The notes: generated by a model not told the origin, from the sequence alone. Positions 1 to 6,886 are shown, counted from the stretch's first letter. The stretch: DNA of 11,052 nt from Planctomycetaceae bacterium (GCA_031288955.1 JAITQJ010000341.1:1-11052); one strand, 5' to 3'. Numbers and translations: made by a program.

Positions 1-2626
1 TTTTGAAACCAAGGGCTGCGTCCGCAAGCCCAGCGACGTTCTCGTTCCCCGATGGGACCCGTCCGTCCTCTTCACGCCCGCCGGAATGAACCAATTCAAA
101 GACCATTTTCTCGGTCGCGTCAAACTCGAATTCACCCGCGCAACTACCTGTCAAAAATGTCTCCGCACCGGAGACATCGACAACGTCGGACGCACCGCCT
201 ATCATCACACCTTCTTTGAGATGCTCGGCAATTTCAGTTTCGGCGATTATTTCAAACGCGAAGCAATCACCTGGGCCTGGGAGTTTCTCACCGATAAAAA
301 ATGGCTCGGTATCGACCCCGCAAAACTCTCCGCCACCGTCTATAAAGATGACCGCGAAGCCGCCGAAATCTGGTTAAAGGAAATCGGCTTGCCGGCAAAC
401 CGGCTAAAATATCTCGATGAAGACGAAAATTTTTGGCCCGCCTCCGCTCCGTCCCAAGGTCCCGACGGCGTTTGCGGTCCGTGCAGCGAAATCTATCACG
501 ACACGCCGCAAGGCAGCGTAGAAATCTGGAACCTCGTCTTCACGCAGTTTAACCGCGTCGGAGAGCCAGCCCCCAATGGTGAACATAGTAACCTCCGTCC
601 GCTGCCGAGCAAGAACATTGATACCGGTATGGGCTTGGAACGCTGCGCTGCCGTTCTGCAAGGTGTTGATACGAATTATCACATCGACATTCTCCGTCCG
701 CTCGTCGAAGCGGCTGCCGAAGTTCTCGCTTTGAAATATGAACCGGCGACACAGTCGCCGGCTCTCCAAGAACACGCACGTCTCCAAGAACACGCACGCC
801 GTCTCCGCCGCATTGCCGACCACATCCGCGCTTGCACCTTTGCCGTTCACGAAAATGTCTATCCGGGCAACAAGGAGGAAAAATACGTCATCCGCCGCCT
901 GCTTCGCCGTGCCGTTTTGGATGGTCGGCAAATGGGCTGCACCGGCGCATTTTTGCATCTTCTCGTACCAAAAGTCGCAGAGTTAATGAAAGTGCCGTAT
1001 CCCGAACTTTCCGAAACAACGCAGCGAGTTGCCAAAGTGATTGAAACGGAAGAAGAGCATTTCATCGGAACGGTCGATTCCGGTCTCGAAAAGATTGAAC
1101 GGATTTTCGGCGAAATGCAAAAGAAGAACCGTCCGCAGGTTGCCGGTGCGGACATTTTCGATATGTATCAGACCTTCGGTTTTCCGCCGGAACTCTTTGA
1201 AACGATGGCGGCGGAACATCATTTTACGTTCGACTGGTCGGGATTCAAGCGGGAAATGGAGCATCACGGCGAAGTGAGCGGCAGCGGCGAAAAGAATTTA
1301 CTCTTCAAAAACGACCCGCTCGAAAGCGTGAAGAAGGAATATAAGCGGACGGAGTTTGTAGGGTATGATGACGAATTGATAGAAGCAAAAATTCTTGCCA
1401 TTCTCGTTGACGGAAAATTGGTTGATTCCGTTGACGGCGGAACTTGTTCCATCATTCTCGACAAGACACCATTTTACGGAGAGAAAGGCGGTCAGGTCGG
1501 AGATAAAGGATTGATGGCATTGTGGAATGATGAAGACGACGAACCATTGGCAGTTTTGAACGTAGAGAACACACAAATAGACGGTGAACTCTATGTTCAC
1601 TTCGGGCTTGTTGCATTGGGAACATTCAAAACGGGTAACAAGGTTCGTGCGTTTCTTGGCAAATCCCGTCAGGCAATTTCCCGCGCTCATACGGCAACGC
1701 ATCTCTTGCATTTTGTGTTACGAAAAGAGTTAGGCGGACACGCCGAACAGCAGGGCAGCAAAGTCGATGCCGACATTCTGCGCTTTGACTTTACGAATCA
1801 TTCGGCAATCGACAAGGTAACGTTGCAGAAAATTGAACGGGAAGTCAACGAATTGATTCTTGCGGCAACGGAAGGTGAGATGAACGAAATGCCGATAGAG
1901 GAGGCACGCAAGACCGGTGCAATGATGCTCTTCGGTGAAAAGTATCCAGAATCAGTGCGGGTTGTCAAATTCGGTGAAAGCGTAGAACTTTGCGGCGGAA
2001 CACATTTGGACAACACGAGCGAAGTCGGTTTCTTCAAGATATTATCAGAGGAAAGCGTGTCGGCAGGAACGCGGCGTATCACAGCATTGACGGGCTTGAA
2101 AGCGGTTGAAAAAGCGTTAAACGACAGTGTTCTGCTGCAATCGGCGGCGGCGGCGTTGAAAGTTCCGGCGGAGAACATTACGGACAAGGTCAACGATTTG
2201 CAGGCACAGGTCAAAACGTTACAAAAAGAACTGAAACAAAGAGCGGGAAGTGCAGCGCAGCGAAACTTCCCGGCAGCAGACGAGTTAATAAAAGATGCCG
2301 ACCGGCTAAACGGCGTTAAGTTTATTGCCAAGCAACTTGACGCAGACGTGAATACCGCTCGTCAGTTAATCGACCAAATACGTCAAAAGACGGAATCGGT
2401 TGCAATGCTGTTTGCTTTGGTTGCGGACGGCAAGGTAACGTTAGTTGCCGGTTTGAGCCGGGATTTGACGGCGAAGGGATTGAGTGCGGTGGATTGGGTG
2501 AAGTCGGTAACGCCGCTTATCGGCGGCAAGGGCGGCGGCGGTCGTCCCGATTTGGCGCAGTCCGGCGGAACTGATGCGTCCAAACTGCAAGAGGTATTTA
2601 CCGCTGCGAAAGCGTTTTTTGCGTAA
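1..2626 (+). CDS. alaS: alanyl-tRNA synthetase, 5' end outside the window
   Basis: Cytoplasmic enzyme that charges tRNA-Ala with alanine and deacylates mischarged Ser/Gly-tRNA. About 874 residues are visible. The frame is open from base 2 and already encodes conserved AlaRS N-terminal sequence (SDVLVP..., then TPAGMNQFKDHFLG), so the ATG at 86 is internal and the true start lies roughly 10-15 codons upstream of the window. Domains in order: class II catalytic core (including GMGLER near 630), the editing domain with its zinc ligands HTATH (1688-1702) and CGGTH (1991-2005), a coiled-coil linker (about 2190-2250), and the C-Ala domain with a Gly-rich GGKGGGGRPDLAQSGG segment near 2521. All editing ligands are present, so the enzyme should be functional. 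Odd points are an extra stretch around 740-800 made of a palindrome plus an 18-bp duplication, a small extra segment near 575-590, and a change from CTC-rich to TTG/TTA-rich leucine codons along the gene. Family assignment is near certain. Confidence 0.97.
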   Translation, partial: FETKGCVRKPSDVLVPRWDPSVLFTPAGMNQFKDHFLGRVKLEFTRATTCQKCLRTGDIDNVGRTAYHHTFFEMLGNFSFGDYFKREAITWAWEFLTDKKWLGIDPAKLSATVYKDDREAAEIWLKEIGLPANRLKYLDEDENFWPASAPSQGPDGVCGPCSEIYHDTPQGSVEIWNLVFTQFNRVGEPAPNGEHSNLRPLPSKNIDTGMGLERCAAVLQGVDTNYHIDILRPLVEAAAEVLALKYEPATQSPALQEHARLQEHARRLRRIADHIRACTFAVHENVYPGNKEEKYVIRRLLRRAVLDGRQMGCTGAFLHLLVPKVAELMKVPYPELSETTQRVAKVIETEEEHFIGTVDSGLEKIERIFGEMQKKNRPQVAGADIFDMYQTFGFPPELFETMAAEHHFTFDWSGFKREMEHHGEVSGSGEKNLLFKNDPLESVKKEYKRTEFVGYDDELIEAKILAILVDGKLVDSVDGGTCSIILDKTPFYGEKGGQVGDKGLMALWNDEDDEPLAVLNVENTQIDGELYVHFGLVALGTFKTGNKVRAFLGKSRQAISRAHTATHLLHFVLRKELGGHAEQQGSKVDADILRFDFTNHSAIDKVTLQKIEREVNELILAATEGEMNEMPIEEARKTGAMMLFGEKYPESVRVVKFGESVELCGGTHLDNTSEVGFFKILSEESVSAGTRRITALTGLKAVEKALNDSVLLQSAAAALKVPAENITDKVNDLQAQVKTLQKELKQRAGSAAQRNFPAADELIKDADRLNGVKFIAKQLDADVNTARQLIDQIRQKTESVAMLFALVADGKVTLVAGLSRDLTAKGLSAVDWVKSVTPLIGGKGGGGRPDLAQSGGTDASKLQEVFTAAKAFFA
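743..798. repeat. palindrome followed by exact 18-bp tandem duplication inside alaS
   Basis: Bases 743-761 form a perfect 7-bp stem with a 5-base loop (CCGGCGA-CACAG-TCGCCGG). Immediately after, the 18-bp unit TCTCCAAGAACACGCACG occurs twice without mismatch (763-780 and 781-798), encoding the doubled LQEHAR. Both keep the alaS frame open. They sit just before the conserved RIADHIRACTF segment, where AlaRS proteins I know have only a short linker, so this looks like added sequence tolerated at a loop. Confidence 0.85.
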
Positions 2627-2641
2627 CGAAAAAACGTTAAC

Positions 2642-2672
2642 AACGAGCCGTGTTTTGCGAACGCGGTTCGTT
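2642..2672. terminator. hairpin between convergent alaS and recQ, probable bidirectional terminator
   Basis: The arms 2642-2654 and 2660-2672 pair over 13 positions (11 Watson-Crick, 2 G-U) around the loop TTGCG. The hairpin begins 15 bp after the alaS stop and lies 20 bp beyond the recQ stop. Read from the recQ side it is followed after about 9 bases by a run of six T (complement of the A run at 2629-2634). Read from the alaS side no T tract follows. A role in ending both convergent transcripts is inferred from position and structure. Confidence 0.6.
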
Positions 2673-2688
2673 ATGGGCGTAACCGCCG

Positions 2689-2722
2689 TACCCTAGGGTA
2701 TGTTGTCTAGGGCGTGTTGACT
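2689..2722. repeat. repeat cluster at the recQ stop codon, possible old IS end
   Basis: Three structures overlap here. TACCCTAGGGTA (2689-2700) is a perfect 12-bp palindrome with the recQ stop codon in it. Two 14-bp units, AGGGTATGTTGTCT (2695-2708) and AGGGCGTGTTGACT (2709-2722), are tandem with 11 of 14 identical. TTGTCTAGGG (2703-2712) is the exact reverse complement of CCCTAGACAA at 5040-5049, the left edge of the IS remnant. The GGG...GTTGAC style recalls IS ends, but no transposase is nearby, so the origin is an inference. Confidence 0.55.
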
Positions 2723-4945
2723 ATGTTCCTTTTGTAAAAACATTCTTGCCAGCCGTGCTTCATCGTAATCAAGTTGCCCGCCGGACGCTTCTACGGCAGG
2801 CTTCAAACGCCAAAGCGTAAAGCCTAACTCTGCCGCCTCCTTGGCAGAATCGGCAAACCACTCCCTGATTTGTGCCAGCCGCTCCGGTGTAAAAAAACGT
2901 TCGGAGTCAACCGCATAACCGCTTTGATATGCGTCTTCAAAATGCGAATAAACCGTTCCTTTTGACAACTGACGAAGTGCGGCAATCTGCTCAATGCTGT
3001 TCCCCTGTCCGAAAAGGTGAAGCGTTTCCTCTATCGTTGGTGTAATGCCGCCCTTCTGTTTAGCCGGCGGCTCTGCAAACCGACCGCTAAACGGCGTAAA
3101 CGTCTTTCGGCTCGTTTCCGCCGCTTCAGAATCGGCAGCACAACACTCCTGAATTGCCGATAAGATATGCTTGCCGTAAAGTCCCGCCTTGTATTCGCCG
3201 ATGCCGCTGATTTGCAGCAATTCGGTTTTATCCTGCGGAAGAAACAACGCCGCCTCGTGCAGCGTACGGTCATTGAAAATGACATACGGCGGAACATTCG
3301 CCTCCTGGGCTAACGACATCCGCAACTCCCGCAACTTCTCGAAAACCGATTGACCAAACGGACTCAACGCCGGCAACTCCGCCGCAGACAGCCGCCGCTC
3401 CTTTTGCTCCTTTTCGAGAAACTTAATCATCTCGAAACGCCGCCTGCCTTTCAGGATACTGCGGGCAGAGTCCGTCAATTTCAAAATCGGACGTTCCGGG
3501 TCTTCCGTATTCAATACCTCTTTGGCAAGCATCGTGTTGATGACCGCTTTCCAATACGTTTTCGGTTTGTCTTTTCCGACTCCATAAGTCGGAAGCGTGT
3601 CGTGATGAAATTGCCGAATCTTTTCCGTGTTGGAACCGGTTACGATGTCCACAATCTGACCGGCACCAAACTTTTCGCCTGTTCGGACGATTGCCGATAA
3701 AATCTTTTGTGCCGGTATCGTTGCATCTTCTTTTTCGGCATCATCACTGCAATAATCACAGCCGCCGCACAATGTCAATGAACTCTGGTGTTTAGGATAT
3801 TGTTCCCCGAAGTACCGGAGCAGTACAGTCCGGCGGCACTCCGATTGATTTTCGGCGTAGTGAAACATCTGTTGAAGTTGCTGCAAGGCAATTTTTCTTG
3901 CCTGCGTATCTTCAATGTCTTTGGCAAACTTTTCGAGAATGAAAGAATCACTGCGGCTGTAAAACAACATACACTCTGCCGGTTCGCTGTCCCGACCAGC
4001 CCGACCGGTCTCCTGATAGTAACCCTCTATGTTCTTCGGCAATTCTCCGTGAATAACAAAGCGGACATTCGATTTGTCAATGCCCATTCCGAAGGCAATC
4101 GTTGCGGCAACGATTTGACACGCGTCTTTGCTGAACGCATCCTGATTTCGATGGCGGTCTTCATCGCTCATACCGGCGTGATACGGCAGTGCGGAATAAC
4201 CTTCGCGCTGAAGCATTGCCGCCGTTTCCTCGACTTTTTTCCGGCTTTGACGGTAAATGATGCCGGAATCTTTCGGATGCTTTTGCAGGAATTCCCGCAG
4301 TTGCTGATGGAAGTTAATTTTTGGAACAACACGGTAAAACAGATTGGGGCGGTTAAACGAAGCCCTGACGAGCAGCGGGTTGCGGAGTTTCAGCCGGCAG
4401 ACAATATCATCGGACACACGGGCGGTGGCGGTAGCAGTGAAAGCCGCAAGCGGTGTGTTCGGAAACTCTTCGGCAATTCTGCTTAACGCCAGATAGTCCG
4501 GTCGAAAATCGTGTCCCCATTCAGAAATACAGTGTGCCTCGTCTATTGCAAAGAAAGTGATGTTGAGTGTTTTTAACCGCTCAATGAAACGTTCGTTGTT
4601 AAAACGTTCCGGTGAAATGTAGAGCATATCAATTTCGTTGCGGTGCAATGCGCTGCCGATTTTTCGCTGCTCTTCAAGTGGAATAGTGCTGTTGAGAGTA
4701 GCGGCATTGATTCCATTTGTTCGGGCGGCATCGACTTGGTCTTTCATCAGTGCGATGAGCGGCGAGACGACGACGCAAACGCCGTCCATTATTTTGGCGG
4801 GCAGTTGATAGCAGAGTGATTTTCCGCCGCCGGTCGGCATCACGGCAAAGACATCACGGCGGTTCAGGACGGCACGGACAATTTCTTCCTGATGCGGACG
4901 AAAAGAACGGAAGCCGAAAGTTTCAGCGAGTTGACGAAATATCAT
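2693..4945 (-). CDS. recQ: ATP-dependent 3'-5' DNA helicase RecQ
   Basis: RecQ unwinds duplex and branched DNA in recombination and stalled-fork repair. The 750-residue protein has the full bacterial architecture: Walker A TGGGKS at 38-43, DEAH at 135-138, the RecQ aromatic-rich loop right after it (CISEWGHDFRPDY), the TATAT motif near 170, and QETGRAGRDS at 311-320. The zinc site uses C370, C393, C396 and C399. A winged-helix RQC region follows (about 405-500), then an HRDC domain (about 531-600) and a C-terminal helix-turn-helix extension (about 632-740) of the kind found in long RecQ proteins (E. coli RecQ, about 610 residues, lacks it). The start at 4945 places FGFRSFRPHQEEI at the usual distance from the N-terminus. 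There is no Shine-Dalgarno, and a -10-like box lies only 9 bases upstream. The last ~12 residues (KEHSQHALDNIP) are encoded by a repeat cluster and may not be ancestral. All catalytic motifs are intact. Confidence 0.97.
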   Translation of the reverse strand: MIFRQLAETFGFRSFRPHQEEIVRAVLNRRDVFAVMPTGGGKSLCYQLPAKIMDGVCVVVSPLIALMKDQVDAARTNGINAATLNSTIPLEEQRKIGSALHRNEIDMLYISPERFNNERFIERLKTLNITFFAIDEAHCISEWGHDFRPDYLALSRIAEEFPNTPLAAFTATATARVSDDIVCRLKLRNPLLVRASFNRPNLFYRVVPKINFHQQLREFLQKHPKDSGIIYRQSRKKVEETAAMLQREGYSALPYHAGMSDEDRHRNQDAFSKDACQIVAATIAFGMGIDKSNVRFVIHGELPKNIEGYYQETGRAGRDSEPAECMLFYSRSDSFILEKFAKDIEDTQARKIALQQLQQMFHYAENQSECRRTVLLRYFGEQYPKHQSSLTLCGGCDYCSDDAEKEDATIPAQKILSAIVRTGEKFGAGQIVDIVTGSNTEKIRQFHHDTLPTYGVGKDKPKTYWKAVINTMLAKEVLNTEDPERPILKLTDSARSILKGRRRFEMIKFLEKEQKERRLSAAELPALSPFGQSVFEKLRELRMSLAQEANVPPYVIFNDRTLHEAALFLPQDKTELLQISGIGEYKAGLYGKHILSAIQECCAADSEAAETSRKTFTPFSGRFAEPPAKQKGGITPTIEETLHLFGQGNSIEQIAALRQLSKGTVYSHFEDAYQSGYAVDSERFFTPERLAQIREWFADSAKEAAELGFTLWRLKPAVEASGGQLDYDEARLARMFLQKEHSQHALDNIP

Positions 4946-4954
4946 ATCGGAAAC

Positions 4955-4982
4955 AGTATAACGGTATCAGGAACAAAGGCAA
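4955..4982 (-). promoter_or_regulatory. candidate recQ promoter, near-leaderless
   Basis: On the minus strand TTGCCT (4977-4982) is followed after 16 bp by TATACT (4955-4960), a 5/6 match to the -10 consensus. Only 9 bases separate the -10 from the recQ ATG, so transcription would begin at or within about three bases of the start codon. This fits the missing Shine-Dalgarno. The -35 is weak. A farther TTGACA (complement at 5021-5026) lacks a good -10 partner. Confidence 0.4.
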
Positions 4983-5042
4983 CGGTGCTTAATTCCATAC
5001 TGCCTGTCGAAGTGCGGCAATGTCAATTTTATGCGAAAACCC

Positions 5043-5062
5043 TAGACAAGCATCTCGTGTAT
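5043..5062 (+). repeat. left terminal inverted repeat of the IS remnant
   Basis: TAGACAAGCATCTCGTGTAT, identical over 20 bp to the reverse complement of 5644-5663. The three bases outside it are CCC, giving CCCTAGACAA, a 10-mer that recurs inverted at the recQ 3' end. Confidence 0.85.
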
Positions 5063-5190
5063 TTTTTAGTAATTTTTTGACGATATTGTATAGATTTTCT
5101 TTTCGGTGATTGAATCGGAACTCACATTCTTTTAGGTGTAGCATAAAGATTTGCGAAGCACAACCATTAAACTTTGCGGGTCTTCGTTTG

Positions 5191-5227
5191 GCAGGACCAA
5201 GCGGCGGTCAAGCCTGCCGCCGCAGGA
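5191..5227. repeat. palindromic insertion flanked by 6-bp direct repeats inside the transposase remnant
   Basis: GCAGGA occurs at 5191-5196 and 5222-5227. Between and partly within them is a perfect 7-bp GC stem, GCGGCGG (5201-5207) and CCGCCGC (5217-5223), around a 9-base loop. Taking out one repeat copy plus the palindrome (31 bp) rejoins the transposase close to its AKRR segment, so it appears to be an insertion rather than original sequence. Confidence 0.6.
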
Positions 5228-5643
5228 AAACACAGTCAAAAGGCTTCAACGCCGTTAACGCGACTCTTTCCTCTGGCAAACTCATTTTCATTATGGAATA
5301 CCCGATAATGGTCGTAACCATTCAAAACTAAACTGTCGTAGGCGTTCCAGCCGTCGGTATGAATTGTCGAGACTGTCAGGATCGTCCCTGAATTATAGGC
5401 ATCAGAGCCTCTTCTGAACAATGAGGAACGATTGTTACAAAAATTTTTCCTGCTGATGTTCTTTCAATGTTTGCGAAAATATCCGCTCGCGAATCTCCTT
5501 GTAACAGGAATTGATGGTGGTGCGGCTAACGCCAACCAACCCCAATGCAGACACCGCCGTAACCTCTTCACAAAAGCACTTTAATATCTGCACCGTCTTT
5601 TTATCGCTTAACCTGTGATAACGCATAGACTTACAGTGTATCT

Positions 5644-5663
5644 ATACACGAGATGCTTGTCTA
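5644..5663 (-). repeat. right terminal inverted repeat of the IS remnant
   Basis: Exact reverse complement of 5043-5062 over 20 bp. It lies 17 bp upstream of the transposase fragment's ATG, the usual place for an IS end that also carries the transposase promoter. Confidence 0.85.
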
Positions 5664-5668
5664 TAGCC

Positions 5669-5691
5669 AAAAAACCGCGGCAAAGATGCCG
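5669..5691 (-). terminator. Rho-independent-type terminator of the PEP-CTERM gene
   Basis: Read on the minus strand, CGGCA-TCTT-TGCCG forms a 5-bp GC-rich stem with a 4-base loop (5678-5691), followed after three bases by six T (5669-5674). It begins 7 bp after the stop codon of the PEP-CTERM gene. The IS right end starts only 5 bp beyond it, so the IS landed just outside this transcription unit. The stem is short but the arrangement is typical. Confidence 0.6.
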
Positions 5692-5698
5692 GGCAAAA

Positions 5699-6562
5699 TT
5701 ATCTTTTTCGGCGATGTGCAAGTCCTAGCCCAGCCAAACCAAAGCCGAAAATCAGCAGTGTTGCCGGTTCAGGGGTCGTGGTCGTTGCGGCACTCCATTC
5801 AACGGCGTACTGCGGAACAACGACATCTCCGTCGCCGATAATATAGAAATACCCCGCAATAAGGTTGCCGTCCCCATTACTGGAATCCTTACCGGCTATT
5901 GCTGTCACGTCCAAACTGATGGAAATGTTCGTTACAGATCCATCGAAGATGCTATTGGTATCATCTGGGTTGTAAATGAAAGCAGTATTGTACCCTTCTT
6001 TGTTGGTCGAAACATCACCGCCGGAGTATGTTTTGAGTTGCCCAGAATCGCCGTAGGTCGTGATGAGCAGATTTGAAAAAACTCCCATTCCTGCGTAGAA
6101 CTGAATAAAATTGACATTCAAATCGGCAACGTTAATACCCGAAATTACGATATGCGCGCTGCCGCTATTTATGGTTGTGTTTGGGCTATTATCAAGCGAG
6201 TACGACCAATCTATGTTCGAGGTGGAGGACTCGAAGTCCGCATCGCTGCTGCGGTACTGCTTTATCCCCTCTCCATTGACTTTGACTTCGTAGGTGTAAG
6301 GAAACTTGCTGCCGCTCACTCCGGGAAAGAGTCTGTACGCATACAGTTTTTGCTGATTTGCCGCCTTGTAAGAGAATGAGTTATTCGGATACAAAAGGTC
6401 GGCAACGCTCTTGTCGTAGCCGGAAACGACAATATCTGCCCGGACATCAACGCAAAGCGGTATGACCGCAAGAAAAAGTGCGAGAATGGCGGAGGCGGCT
6501 ATTTTACCGTCTGTTACCCAATTTAACCTGTAAACTTGTGCGCTATTGATGTTGCTGGACAT
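5699..6562 (-). CDS. PEP-CTERM sorting-domain secreted protein of unknown function
   Basis: A 287-residue exported protein. The N-terminus has a basic/polar lead and a hydrophobic stretch (about 20-42) ending in VRA before D43, a good signal-peptidase I site. The C-terminus (264-287) is a classic PEP-CTERM tail: PEPATLL, a hydrophobic Gly-rich segment (IFGFGLAGLGLA), then HRRKR. In other bacteria such tails are recognised and cut by an exosortase, and the protein is released or anchored at the cell envelope; no exosortase gene is in this window. The central ~220 residues are rich in Ser, Asn, Asp, Gly and beta-branched residues with no Cys, suggesting a beta-sandwich surface protein, but I recognise no named domain. 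It is a single-gene unit with its own terminator and a divergent AT-rich upstream region. No strong Shine-Dalgarno precedes the ATG, and no other in-frame Met lies before the signal peptide. Confidence 0.88.
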   Translation of the reverse strand: MSSNINSAQVYRLNWVTDGKIAASAILALFLAVIPLCVDVRADIVVSGYDKSVADLLYPNNSFSYKAANQQKLYAYRLFPGVSGSKFPYTYEVKVNGEGIKQYRSSDADFESSTSNIDWSYSLDNSPNTTINSGSAHIVISGINVADLNVNFIQFYAGMGVFSNLLITTYGDSGQLKTYSGGDVSTNKEGYNTAFIYNPDDTNSIFDGSVTNISISLDVTAIAGKDSSNGDGNLIAGYFYIIGDGDVVVPQYAVEWSAATTTTPEPATLLIFGFGLAGLGLAHRRKR

Positions 6563-6679
6563 TTTTTCTTTGTGTGTGTGAGAAATAGTTTCCGCGAAAA
6601 TCGCCGATACTGTTATGTTGACTAATATGCAACTTGTGTACCAAAACTTATTTTTTCTCTCTATAAACTTCTTAACTCA

Positions 6680-6705
6680 TTATGTAATAAGAGGTTATAA
6701 CATAA
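6680..6705. repeat. inverted repeat in the divergent spacer
   Basis: TTATGTAATAA (6680-6690) and TTATAACATAA (6695-6705) pair in 10 of 11 positions around the 4-base loop GAGG. The pure A/T character and dyad symmetry suit a repressor or activator site better than a terminator. It lies 118 bp upstream of the PEP-CTERM start codon. Confidence 0.55.
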
Positions 6706-6749
6706 AAAAGAAAGGAATGACAATAATTATGCCTCGTCGAGACTGACGC

Positions 6750-6795
6750 AAAATAATGCAAATGGTGTATTTTTATGCAAAAAGTGCATTATTTT
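6750..6795. repeat. perfect 11-bp inverted repeat in the divergent spacer
   Basis: AAAATAATGCA (6750-6760) and TGCATTATTTT (6785-6795) are exact reverse complements, 24 bp apart. Between them the heptamer ATGCAAA appears twice (6756-6762 and 6775-6781, 19 bp apart). Spaced half-sites of this kind are common for dimeric or looping regulators; no regulator can be named. Confidence 0.6.
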
Positions 6796-6886
6796 ACAGC
6801 ATCAAATACAGTATATTGCTTTCTTTGTAATTGTGTTGAATGGTTTTTAATTGTTGCGGCAGTTTTGAAAACGCCGAACGAAACGG

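Larger units (their letters stand above)
5043..5626 (-). pseudogene. broken IS1595-family transposase
   Basis: Minus-strand fragments together cover much of a DDE transposase. From 5626 the frame gives an N-terminal helix-turn-helix (MRYHRLSDKK..., VGVSRTTIN), then runs out of frame to a stop at 5435. A second frame over about 5455-5390 reads GKIFVTIVPHCSEEALMPII. The first catalytic-Asp segment (family pattern E-V-D-E-S-Y-F-G) is missing, so sequence was deleted near 5450-5470. A one-base loss near 5388 shifts to the next frame, STIHTDGWNAYDSL then NEFARGKSRVNGVEAF, carrying the second Asp. That frame stops at a TGA (5236-5238) where the family has Trp. After a palindromic insertion the C-terminus resumes as AKRRPAKFNG and LHLKECEFRFNHR, a hallmark of the family. 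At least four lesions mean no active enzyme can be made. Motif recognition is from memory of the family. Confidence 0.85.
5043..5663 (-). mobile_element. decayed IS1595-family insertion sequence
   Basis: A 621-bp element is bounded by perfect 20-bp terminal inverted repeats, TAGACAAGCATCTCGTGTAT at 5043-5062 and its reverse complement at 5644-5663. Between them lie fragments of an IS1595/ISXO2-like transposase on the minus strand. No 8-bp target duplication is visible (the 8 bases on either side, GAAAACCC and TAGCCAAA, do not match), which suggests an old insertion or later rearrangement. The element sits between recQ, whose start is about 100 bp away, and the terminator of the PEP-CTERM gene. 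The call rests on the ends plus the transposase fragments. Confidence 0.85.

Noticed and set aside
3788..4486. 232-codon open frame on the plus strand across recQ
   Set aside because: It is antisense to the conserved helicase core of recQ, encodes no recognisable motif and is explained by the codon pattern of the real gene.
5020..5026. TTGACA on the minus strand upstream of recQ as a -35 box
   Set aside because: At 16-18 bp spacing the only partner is CAGTAT or similar, a poor -10; the closer TATACT is the better candidate.
6717..6746. Short ORF MTIIMPRRD after an AG-rich stretch
   Set aside because: Nine codons, Shine-Dalgarno-like sequence too close to the ATG, and no homology that can be judged at this length.
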